Below, one piece after another: positions 34,782 to 43,845 of a DNA stretch of 64,000 nucleotides. Source of the DNA: Lepidurus packardi. Its lineage: Eukaryota; Arthropoda; Branchiopoda; Notostraca; Triopsidae. How positions within the stretch are numbered: position 1 is the stretch's first letter; each line of letters begins with the position of its first letter. The notes beneath the pieces were generated by a model that did not search any database, was not told the origin of the DNA, and saw nothing but the letters and a program-made list of their open reading frames with translations. Where the stretch lies: the NCBI GenBank assembly GCA_023053545.1, contig JAKZAN010000099.1, positions 53,324 through 117,323 of the forward strand, read 5' to 3'. A program made the translations under genes and the position numbers.

Positions 34782-37700
34782 AACCGACAAGAATCTTGAT
34801 CCAAAATATAAGAAAGAGCTATGACCAACTTCAAGAATTAACACGACAAGCTCAGAAAGAAGATATAGATACCGTGATAGTACTGGAACCTCCGCAAAAC
34901 TTAACAATCAATCAACTTTCAGGATACTCCATCTCTCGATCTCGGCTAGAATACCAAGGAATAGCGCTACTCACTACTCAATCAGCTTCATACCAGATAC
35001 TAGAAATATCCCAATTATCCGTGGTAATAAAAATACAATCTCTCAACTCGTCACCTATACTTGTTATCGCACTTTACAGAAGATCCAATGAAAATTTAGA
35101 AACTCTGCTTCAAAACTTGTGGGAAAAATTCCATAAAACTACATCAAATATCATCATAACCGGGGACTTTAACGCTCATCATTGGTCATGGGAAGCTAAA
35201 AAATCAGACTTGCCTGGAATACAACTGTACGACTTTACGACAAAACACGGCATGGAACTGCTAAACACCTGGAACCGCCACACATTTCACAACAAACGAG
35301 GACACCAATCGACACTAGACTTAACTTATGCTTCCTTGACGCTTCTACCTCATGTTTACTTAAAAATTCTTGACGACGAAGACTATTATAATGAATCCGA
35401 TCACTCCGCTGTAATAATTGATCTCCCAAATGCCAAAGCTAAATTTAACTCCACCATGTGGTCTTACTCAAAAGTCAACTGGGATAAAATCCGTTCAAAA
35501 ACAAAAGAGCTTCTTGACACACGCTCGTCCTGGATAAACTTGGAAAACAATGATGCTATTGACCTTGCCGTTGGCTCTTTGACATCGACTATCCAAGAAA
35601 TAATATCGAAGCATGTACCTAAAAGAGTCCTGAAAAACTCAAACCCCTGGTGGAATTCAGACCTTAACTCCCTTAGAAAAGCAGCAGCTAAAGCACTTAA
35701 AAAGTTCAAAAACACTGGATTACAAGATGAAACGAATTGGAAAGTTGCAAGAAACCTATATCGCGCCAAAACAAGAAAATATAGAGAAGAGTATTGGCTA
35801 AACAAAATAAAAGAACCACACAACAAAACATTATGGGCTTTTAATAATAACCTAAAGAACAAGGAAAAAAACTTACTCCAACACGTTTTACAAGAAGACG
35901 GGAACAACTTTCCGGATGAAATCACCAAACTAAACTATGCGGCAGAAAAACTCTTAGGAGGCACAAGAGATTCAAACCCCTCCTCCAAATCTAAAATACG
36001 TCGAATAAATTACAACTTCGGTAAAGACGACGAAATCACAGCAGAAGACCTCTCATCAATCATCACTGAGCTACAACCCATGAAAGCAGCTGGAAAAGAC
36101 GACATTCAGCCTATAATAATAAAAGAACTATGGAACATACTAAAAGAACCTATGATTAACATATACAACGCCTCGATTCGTCTGAGTTATTACCCAAAAG
36201 ACTGGAAGATGGCTAAAGTGCTAATTCTACCCAAACCACACAAACCAAGTTACGAATCTATGCGGAGTTTCCGCCCAATCTCTCTTCTCCCAGTACTGGG
36301 CAAGATATTGGAAAAAGCCATGACTCGCAAACTAACGAAATTCCTCGATGACAATAAAATCCTGTCAGGAAATCAATGGGGATTTCGACGAAATCGGTCT
36401 ACCACAGACGCCCTAATCCGACTATCCAACGCTGGCCTTAAAGCCTTTGATAAAGGGAAAGTACTAACAGCATTATTCCTACATATAAGTGGAGCATTTG
36501 ACAATGTTCATCACCAAAAATTGATTAATGAGCTCCGAAAAATAAAAACCCCCAAAGTACTACTCAATTGGATCACTAGCTTCTTGGAAAACCGCACCGC
36601 CTATACCATCTATAGAGAAACGCATAGTTTGCTCTACCAAATTACAAACGGCGTTCCCCAAGGGTCCCCACGTTCTCCTCTCCTCTTCTTAATTTACATT
36701 AATGGATGTTTCACAACAATCAAACGCAAGAGGATCATCCAGGCCTTTGCTGATGACATAATATTATTCACCTCCAGCAAATCGAGTAATCAAAACACCA
36801 AACTACTAGCTAACAACATTTCAGCATTAGAAAAATGGGGCATTAGACTAAATCTCCGATTTGCTAAAGAAAAAACCGAACTCGTCCACTTCCATCGCAA
36901 AAGACAAGCCGAAGAAGCAACACTGACTTGGGGTCAAACCACCATCGTACCCAAAACTTCATCAAGATATCTGGGCCTCTACCTTGATCACCGACTAAAT
37001 TGGTCTACTCACGTTTCACACATTGCTAACCAATGCAACAGCTCCCTATTACGTATGATAAAAATCGCTAAATGGTGCAAATCAATATCATCCAAGCAAT
37101 TAAAAACCTTATTTCAAGCCACAATAGTTAGTAAATTTTTATATGGATACCCAGCATGGTGCAATATATCGAAAGCTAAACTGAAACCACTTCAACAACT
37201 TTACCGTAAAGGCTTATTAACTATATCCGGTGCCCTCAAAACAACACCCTCTGCAGCAATTGAAGTCGACGTGGGACTCCCACCACCGGATCTTGCCTTG
37301 AAGAAATCTCTTCTCAACCATTATGCCTCAAAAATCTGGAACGTGTGGCCTACGAAACCTGAACCCGCAAAGCATATAAGCTACACCTCCTATTCTGAAA
37401 GAGCAAGAAACCTCCTCTCTAGCGCTTGGCCATCTCCTCCTGATTCATTAAAAGTAGCGCGCATTTGGATCTCCAAGTTTTTACTTATTACTTGGTGTCA
37501 AGACTGGAACAAGTTCCATTACGCTACCAAAGATCTAAAAGCCAGTCCAGACAAGAAATCTATCGTTGATTCAAAACTGCCCAAAAGCATAATATCCACG
37601 ATAATCCAATTGCGCACAAACCACTTCCCCTGCCGCTCATATTTAAAGCGAATTAAAAAGATCGATGACGATACCTGCATTTGTCGATCTCAGATGAAAC

Positions 37701-37879
37701 AAGATGTTCCACATCTGCTATTTCATTGTACGAGACTTAATCATGAAAGAGCAAAATTACTAAGAGAGCTCAGCAAATTAAAGATTCCTTTTACTTCCGA
37801 AAACTTTTTATGCAACCCCAAATGCTTTCCAGCCCTCGCCAGTTTTGGCAATAACATGAAAGAATTGTCTAAAATATAA
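34778..37879 (+). CDS. LINE ORF2: APE endonuclease plus reverse transcriptase, 1,033 aa, L3
   Basis: The ATG at 34778 overlaps the ORF1 stop in ATGA, suggesting translation by termination and reinitiation. Residues 1-235 form an APE endonuclease (GDFNAHH at 129-135, STLDLTY, ESDH at about 206-209). The reverse transcriptase spans about 430-720: motif A (LFLHISGAFDNV, where His569 replaces the usual metal-binding Asp), motif B GVPQGSPRSP, FADD at 657-660, and YLGLYLD. A Cys/His cluster follows from residue 967 (CICRSQ...HLLFHC). No RNase H is seen. The frame is intact over its whole length, but the motif A change should abolish polymerisation, so the protein is probably an endonuclease-competent, RT-dead form. 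Close homology to L2 ORF2 supports the start and end. Confidence 0.92.
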   Translation: MKPTRILIQNIRKSYDQLQELTRQAQKEDIDTVIVLEPPQNLTINQLSGYSISRSRLEYQGIALLTTQSASYQILEISQLSVVIKIQSLNSSPILVIALYRRSNENLETLLQNLWEKFHKTTSNIIITGDFNAHHWSWEAKKSDLPGIQLYDFTTKHGMELLNTWNRHTFHNKRGHQSTLDLTYASLTLLPHVYLKILDDEDYYNESDHSAVIIDLPNAKAKFNSTMWSYSKVNWDKIRSKTKELLDTRSSWINLENNDAIDLAVGSLTSTIQEIISKHVPKRVLKNSNPWWNSDLNSLRKAAAKALKKFKNTGLQDETNWKVARNLYRAKTRKYREEYWLNKIKEPHNKTLWAFNNNLKNKEKNLLQHVLQEDGNNFPDEITKLNYAAEKLLGGTRDSNPSSKSKIRRINYNFGKDDEITAEDLSSIITELQPMKAAGKDDIQPIIIKELWNILKEPMINIYNASIRLSYYPKDWKMAKVLILPKPHKPSYESMRSFRPISLLPVLGKILEKAMTRKLTKFLDDNKILSGNQWGFRRNRSTTDALIRLSNAGLKAFDKGKVLTALFLHISGAFDNVHHQKLINELRKIKTPKVLLNWITSFLENRTAYTIYRETHSLLYQITNGVPQGSPRSPLLFLIYINGCFTTIKRKRIIQAFADDIILFTSSKSSNQNTKLLANNISALEKWGIRLNLRFAKEKTELVHFHRKRQAEEATLTWGQTTIVPKTSSRYLGLYLDHRLNWSTHVSHIANQCNSSLLRMIKIAKWCKSISSKQLKTLFQATIVSKFLYGYPAWCNISKAKLKPLQQLYRKGLLTISGALKTTPSAAIEVDVGLPPPDLALKKSLLNHYASKIWNVWPTKPEPAKHISYTSYSERARNLLSSAWPSPPDSLKVARIWISKFLLITWCQDWNKFHYATKDLKASPDKKSIVDSKLPKSIISTIIQLRTNHFPCRSYLKRIKKIDDDTCICRSQMKQDVPHLLFHCTRLNHERAKLLRELSKLKIPFTSENFLCNPKCFPALASFGNNMKELSKI

Positions 37880-38108
37880 ATCACCCAGTATATGTATACA
37901 TACTCATACCCTTTACCCCTTCACTCCCCGCACCTTACCTCCCTTTTAAAACGGTGGTACAAGCCACCCTCTAGTCCCCCTTCCCTTCTGTCTCCCTATT
38001 TTTAATTGATAAAACGAACTGTGATAGCACAAATGAAACATGTACTACTGAGAACCCAGTAACAGGCTTCGGCCTAAACTGGTAATAAATTAAAAATAAA
38101 AAAAAAAA
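37880..38108 (+). other. 3' UTR and A-rich tail of LINE L3
   Basis: C- and T-rich in its first part, then AATAAA at 38084-38089 and a tail of AAATTAAAAATAAAAAAA type. A structured hairpin lies just upstream of the AATAAA (separate entry). Confidence 0.8.
38056..38082 (+). promoter_or_regulatory. UUCG-capped hairpin at the L3 3' end
   Basis: CCAGT (38056-38060) pairs with ACTGG (38078-38082), and AGGC (38064-38067) pairs with GCCT (38072-38075) around a TTCG tetraloop, with a 3x2 internal loop between. It lies 1 nt before the AATAAA. 3' hairpins serve as template recognition sites for the RT in some LINE families; that role here is inferred. Confidence 0.6.
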
Positions 38109-38116
38109 CAGTTTAT
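38109..38116 (+). other. 3' target-site duplication of LINE L3
   Basis: CAGTTTAT, the copy of 33010-33017, directly follows the tail. Confidence 0.9.
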
Positions 38117-41100
38117 AATCTAGTTTTGACCAGTTTAAACCAGATTAAGCCAGTTTTAACCGGTTTAAACCAGTTTGAACTAGTATAAACCAGTTTACAC
38201 CAGTTTAGACCTGTGTAAACCAGTTTATACCATTTAGAACCAGTTTGGACCTGTTTACACCGGTGTAAACCAGTTTATAAACTAGCTTAAACCAGTTTAG
38301 ACCTGTGTAAACCAGTTTAAACCAGTTTGAACTAGTATAAACAAGTTTAAACCAGTGTAACACAGTTAATAAACTAGTTTGAACCAGTTTAGACCTGTTA
38401 AAAAAATTTCAACCAGTTTGAACTAGTATAAACCAGTTTAAACCAGTTTAGACCTGTGTAAACCGGTTTATACCAGTTAAAACCAGTTTAGACCTGTTTA
38501 TCGGGTATAAACCAGTTTATAATCTAGTTTTGACCAGTTTAAACCGGATTAAGCCAGTTTTAACCGGTTTAAACCAGTTTGAACTAGTATAAACCAGTCT
38601 ATAAACTACCTTAAACCAGTTCAGACATGAGTAAACCAGCTTTGACATGAGTAGACCAGTCTAAACCAGTTTGAACTAGTATAAACCAGTTTAAACCAGT
38701 TAAGACCTGTGTAAACCAGTTTATGCCATTTAGAACCAGTTTAGACCTGTTTACAAAGGTATAAACCAGTTTATAAACTAGCTTAAACCAGTTTAGACCT
38801 GTGTAAACCAGTTTAAACCAGTTTGAAATAGTATAAACAAGTTTAAACCAGTGTAAAACAGTTAATAAACTAGTTTAAACCAGTGAAGACCTGTTTAGGC
38901 CTGGTTTAAACCAATTTAAGCCAGTTTAAGCCAGTTAAAAACGTTTTAAACCAGTTTATAAACTAGTTAAAACAAGTTTAGACCTGTTAAAAAAATTTAA
39001 ACCAGTTTGAACTAGTATAAACCAGTTTAAACCTTTGTAAACCAGTTTATACCAGTTAAAACCAGTTTAGACCTGTTTACACCGGTATAAACCAGTTTAT
39101 AATCTGGTTTTGACCAGTTTAAACCAGATTAAGCCAGTTTTAACCGGCTTAAACCAGTTTGAACTAGTATAAACCAGTTTAAACCAGTTTAGACCTGTGT
39201 AAACCAGTTTATACCATTTAGAACCAGTTTAGACCTGTGTAAACCAGTTTAAACCAGTTTGAACTAGTATAAACAAGTTTAAACCAGTGTAACACAGTTA
39301 ATAAACTAGTTTAAACCAGTTTAGACCTGTTAAAAAAATTTAAACCAGTTTGAACTAGTTTATACCAGTTTGAACTAGTTTATACCAGTTAAAACCAGTT
39401 TAGACTGTTTACACCGGTATAAACCAGTTTATAATCTAGTTTTAACCAGTTTAAACCAGATTAATCCAGTTTTAACCGGTTTAAACCAGTTTGAACTAGT
39501 ATAAACCAGTTTATTAACTACGTTAAACCAGTTTAGACATGAGTAAACCAGTTAAGACATGAGTAGACCAGTTTAAACCAGTTTGAACTAGTATAAACCA
39601 GGTTAAACCAGTGTAAAACAGTTAATAAACTAGTTTAAACCAGTTTAGACCTTTTTAGGCCTGGTTTAAACCAGTTTAAGCCAGTTAAAAACGGTTTAAA
39701 CCAGTTTTTAAACAAGCTTAGACCTGTTAAAAAAAATTTAAACCAGTTTGAACTAGTATAAACCAGTATAAACCAGTTTAGACCTGTGTTAACCAGTTTA
39801 TACCATTTAGAACCAGTTTAGACCTGTTTTAGCCGGTATAAACCAGTTTATGAACTAGCTTAAACCAGTTTAGACCTGTTTACACCGGTATAAACCAGTT
39901 TATGAACTCGCTTAAACCAGTTTAGACCTGTGTAAACCAGTTTGATCAGTTAGAACTAGTATAAACAAGTTTAAACCAGTGTAAAACAGTTAATAAACTA
40001 GTTTAAACCAGTTTAGACCTGTTTAGGCCTGGTTTAAACCAATTTAAGCCAGTTAAAAACGTTTTAAACCAGTTTATAAACTAGTTTGAACAAGTTTAGA
40101 CCTGTTAAAAAAATTTCAACCAGTTTGAACTAGTATCAACCAGTTTAAACAAGTTTAGACCTGTGTAAACCAGTTTAGACCTGTGTAAACCAGTTTAGAC
40201 CTGTTTACACCGGTATAAACCAGTTTATAATCTAGTTTTGACCAGTTTAAACCAGATTAAGCCAGTTTTAACCGGGTTAACCAGTTTGAACTAGTATAAA
40301 CCAGTTTACACCAGTTTAGACCTGTGTAAACCAGTTTATACCATTTAGAACCAGTTTGGACTTGTTTACACCGGTGTAAACCAGTTTATAAACTAGCTGA
40401 AACCAGTTTAGACCTGTGTAAACCAGTTTAAACCAGTTTAAACTAGTATAAACAAGTTTAAACCAGTGTAACACAGTTAATAAACTAGTTTAAACCAGTT
40501 TAGACCTGTTAAAAAAATTTCAACCAGTTTGAACTAGTATAAACCAGTTAAAACCAGTTTAGACCTGTTTACACCGGTATAAACCAGTTTATAATCTAGT
40601 TTTAACCAGTTTAAACCAGATTAAGCCAGTTTTAACCGGTTTAAAAAAGTTTGAACTAGTATAAACCAGTTTATAAACTACGTTAAACCAGTTTAGACAT
40701 GAGTAAACCAGTTTAGACATGAGTAGACCAGTTTAAACCAGTTTGAACTAGTATAAACCAGGTTAATCCAGTATAAAACAGTTAATAAACTAGTTTAAAC
40801 CAGTTTAGACCTTTTTAGGCCTGGTGTAAACCAGTTTAAGCCAGTTAAAAACGGTTTAAACCAGTTTATAAACTAGCTTAAACAAGCTTAGAACTTTTAA
40901 AAAAAATTTAAACCATTTTGAACTAGTATATACCAGTATAAACCAGTTTAGACCTGTGTAAATCAGTTTATACCATTTAGAACCAGTTTAGACCTGTTTA
41001 CACCGGTATAAACCAGTTTATGAACTAGCTTAAACCAGTTTAGACCTGTTTACACCGGTATAAACCAGTTTATGAACTCGCTTAAACCAGTTTAGACCTG

Positions 41101-42162
41101 TGTAAACCAGTTTAAACCAGTTTGAACTAGTATAAACAAGTTTAAAACAGTGTAAAACAGTTAATAAACTAGTTTAAACCAGTTTAGACCTGTTTAGGCC
41201 TGGTTTAAACCAGTTTAAGACAGTTAAAAACGTTTTAAACCAGTTTATAAACTAGTTTGAACAAGTTTAGACCTGTTAAAAAAATTTCAACCAGTTTGAA
41301 CTAGTATCAACCAGTTTAAACCAGTTTGAACTAGTATAAACAAGTTTAAACCAGTGTAACACAGTTAATAAACTAGTTTAAACCAGTTTAGACCTGTTAA
41401 AAAATTTAAACCAGTTTGAACTAGTTTATACCAGTTAAAACCAGTTTAGACCTGTTTACACCGGTATAAACCAGTTTATAATCTAGTTTTAACCAGTTTA
41501 AACCAGATTAAGCTAGTTTTAACCGGTTTAAACCAGTATGAACTAGTATAAACCAGTTTACACCAGTTTAGACCTGTGTAAACCAGTTTATACCATTTAG
41601 AACCAGTTTGAACCTGTTTACACCGGTGTAAACCACTTTATAAACTAGCTTGAACCAGTTTAGACCTGTGTAAACCAGTTTAAACCAGTTTGAACTAGTA
41701 TAAACAAGTTTAAACCAGTGTAACACAGTTAATAAACTAGTTTAAACCAGTTTAGACCTGCTAAAAAAAATTTCAACCAGTTTGAACTAGTATAAACCAG
41801 TTTAAACCAGTTTAGAACTGTGTAAACCAGTTTATACCAGTTAAAACCAGTTTAGACCTGTTTACACCGGTATAAACCAGTGTATAATCTAGTTTTGACC
41901 AGTTTAAACCAGATTAAGCCAGTTTTAACCGGTTTAAACCAGTTTGAACTAGTATAAACCAGTCTATAAACTACCTTAAACCAGTTTAGACATGAGTAAA
42001 CCAGTTTTGACATGAGTAGACCAGTCTAAACCAGTTTGAACTAGTATAAACCAGTTTAAACCAGTTTAGACCTGTGTAAACCAGTTTATGCCATTTAGAA
42101 CCAGTTTAGACCTGTTTACAAAGGTATAAACCAGTTTATAAACTAGCTTAAACCAGTTTAGA

Positions 42163-42166
42163 CCTG
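42163..42166 (+). other. 5' target-site duplication of the Gypsy element
   Basis: CCTG here is repeated at 47782-47785. A 4-bp duplication is usual for many Ty3/Gypsy integrases. Removal restores the satellite word series AGACCTGTGT. Confidence 0.85.
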
Positions 42167-42446
42167 TGTGACGTGAGGAATCCCTCCTTCTCCCTCTTTC
42201 CCTCCACCCCGTTTCGGTCATGACTGCTGTGGACTATTTTCTATTGTTTCGTGGGGTTTTGGTGATGTTTTGGTTCGTGTGGTGGATGTTTTGTATCGAG
42301 GGAGAACGTACGAGAACGAGGGAACGTGGGTTGTCGTTGGAGAGTTGTCGAGAGAGATCGAGAGAGAATACATCGAGGCGATTGCTCAGTTGATACGAAG
42401 TGCGTTAGTGCGTTTAAGTTGATAATTATTTCGGTCATTCGCTACA
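42167..42446 (+). repeat. 5' LTR of the Gypsy element
   Basis: Starts TGTGACGTGAGG and ends CGCTACA; 280 bp, matched by 47502-47781. Differences seen are G versus A near 42247 (TATTGTTTC against TATTATTTC) and T versus G near 42328 (AACGTGGG against AACGGGGG). No clear TATA box is visible. Confidence 0.95.
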
Positions 42447-42448
42447 TT

Positions 42449-42467
42449 TGGTGGCAGCGGTGGGATT
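42449..42467 (+). promoter_or_regulatory. Primer binding site, tRNA-Leu
   Basis: TGGTGGCAGCGGTGGGATT begins two bases after the 5' LTR. It is the exact complement of the 3' end of a typical animal tRNA-Leu (AAG type) including CCA, 19 of 19 from memory of that tRNA. It primes minus-strand cDNA synthesis. The leader between here and gag (to 42742) shows nothing else that I can name. Confidence 0.85.
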
Positions 42468-42742
42468 CTGTGCTGACGATTGGACAGAATCTGCATCTCA
42501 CACCGTGTAATTTTGGACTGGTAGGAGAGTAGCTGTAATCTCTTAGGAACAATAGGAGCCCTGGGTGTGGTCACTGTGAGGTCCTTTGAAAAAGTGTACA
42601 AAGCGGGTCGTGGAGCGCCTTAAATTGCTTTGGTGACAAGGACACAGTTTGATCTCTCCCTGCCTATTGCATCCGCGACGAATTTTTATTATTCCCCTTC
42701 TAGAAAGCTAAAACCTCCAGTCCTAAACATTGTAAACCCCGC

Positions 42743-43831
42743 ATGTACGGAGGGGAGTCAGGCATTCGTTCTGGTGACGACGTGGCAGCCCAGCCTCGCC
42801 CCAGGTCAGGAACTCTATTGCGAAGTGGAAAGTTAGTTCCACGCCTGGCCCAGGACGGAAGTCTCTTGAGGGCAACCATGTCTAAGGCGGAAGAGCCGAG
42901 TGACATGACGCGTGCCCTGGCTGCTACGATGATGCAAATACAACAACAATTGCAGCAACAACAGCAACAATTCATGCTCCAACAACAGGAGATGTTCCAA
43001 CGGCTGACGGGGACCACGGGGACCCCTACCCATGCCGCCATCCCCGAGTACAAAGGAGACGGCGATGTCGCAGTTTGGCTCCGTGACTTCGAGCGGCTGG
43101 CCGGCCTACAAGGTTGGGATGCTGCGGCGAAGTTACGGTTCGCCATGTCGAAATTGGGGGGTATCGCGCGCACGTGGCAAGATATCGAGGGCAACAGCCT
43201 GCGGGACTGGCCCAAGTGGTGTCAACGGTTAGTGGCTGTGTTTGGGAGAACCCTGACCCTGGAGGAATGGCTTCGCCAAGTCCAGGAGAGGGTCCAGCAG
43301 CCTGGCGAATCAGTAATTCAATATGTTTTAGAAAAGGCAGAACTGTGTCAACGCTGCCCCCACGTCATGTCAGAGGGAGATATTATTCCCTACCTCATTC
43401 GGGGATTAGCTTGCACCCAGTACATTCCGGTCCTACTAGTGAACCCGCCTTCCACCGTCGGGACATTTATTGACACCATCCAAAGACTGACGAGCATGAT
43501 GGGTTCATCAGCACCAGGGACGTTGGTTACGGAATCGAGCGCACCAGAATCGAATCGTGTGCCGGCCTCTGATCCCGTTAGCGAACTAACGTCTGCCATG
43601 AAGCAGTTGACTATCCAGCTCGGTGGTAACACCATTCCTAGAAGATTTGCTGGCCAGGGGATAAACGGCGCCCCGGTAGAAGCGAGATCAGCGGAGCCTC
43701 GGAAACCGCCTGACCAGATTCAATGCTACGGGTGTAAGGCTCTGGGCCACTTCCGACGCGATTGCCCTAGCAACCCTCCCAGGAACTCGGGAAACGGGCA
43801 AGCCGCTCCGAAGGGGCAAGGGCGGCTATAG
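42743..43831 (+). CDS. gag: Gypsy Gag (capsid/nucleocapsid), 362 aa
   Basis: The frame starts at the ATG at 42743; a second in-frame ATG at 42878 (MSKAEEPSD) is an alternative start. It encodes a structural Gag. A Gln-rich segment (roughly residues 65-90, QQQLQQQQQQ) likely forms a coiled coil. A capsid-like region with AWL-type spacing (VAVWLRDFERLAGLQGW) follows, as in arthropod Gypsy Gags. One CX2CX4HX4C zinc knuckle at 43724-43765 (CYGCKALGHFRRDC) binds RNA. The frame ends at TAG 43829-43831, and pol lies in the -1 frame, reached through a slippery site at 43789. No lesion is seen in gag. Confidence 0.93.
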   Translation: MYGGESGIRSGDDVAAQPRPRSGTLLRSGKLVPRLAQDGSLLRATMSKAEEPSDMTRALAATMMQIQQQLQQQQQQFMLQQQEMFQRLTGTTGTPTHAAIPEYKGDGDVAVWLRDFERLAGLQGWDAAAKLRFAMSKLGGIARTWQDIEGNSLRDWPKWCQRLVAVFGRTLTLEEWLRQVQERVQQPGESVIQYVLEKAELCQRCPHVMSEGDIIPYLIRGLACTQYIPVLLVNPPSTVGTFIDTIQRLTSMMGSSAPGTLVTESSAPESNRVPASDPVSELTSAMKQLTIQLGGNTIPRRFAGQGINGAPVEARSAEPRKPPDQIQCYGCKALGHFRRDCPSNPPRNSGNGQAAPKGQGRL

Positions 43832-43845
43832 TCTTCCAAGTCCCT
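43789..43845 (+). promoter_or_regulatory. Programmed -1 frameshift signal between gag and pol
   Basis: GGGAAAC at 43789-43795 is read G|GGA|AAC in the gag frame, the canonical X XXY YYZ heptamer. Five bases later, AGCCGCTC (43801-43808) can pair with GGGCGGCT (43820-43827), eight pairs with one G-U. Loop bases AGGGGC (43812-43817) can pair with GTCCCT (43840-43845), giving a possible H-type pseudoknot with loops of 3, 2 and 12 nt. Pol is open in the -1 frame from the heptamer. The gag stop is 33 nt downstream. Confidence 0.75.

Larger units (their letters stand above)
33018..38108 (+). mobile_element. LINE copy L3, full length, second family, probably inactive
   Basis: A 5,091-bp non-LTR retrotransposon inserted cleanly in satellite B with an 8-bp target duplication. 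It has a 432-nt 5' UTR with a DPE motif, ORF1 with three zinc knuckles (33450-34781, one in-frame stop), ORF2 of 1,033 codons (34778-37879) overlapping ORF1 by ATGA, a 229-nt 3' UTR with a UUCG hairpin and AATAAA (38084-38089), and an A-rich tail. It is clearly related to L1/L2 in both ORFs but is a distinct family, with unlike UTRs. Confidence 0.95.
38109..42166 (+). repeat. Satellite B, block 2 (about 4.1 kb)
   Basis: The same 10-bp word satellite as at 25689-33017, continuing in register after the L3 target duplication and ending at the Gypsy 5' LTR. No gene is seen. Confidence 0.95.

Noticed and set aside
42241-42601. Small frames on both strands in the Gypsy LTR and leader (and 47579-47773)
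   Set aside because: They overlap LTR and primer-site sequence and show no domain; chance frames.
42700-43473. Antisense and shifted frames within gag
   Set aside because: Shadows of the gag frame, which carries the zinc knuckle and the in-phase slippery site.
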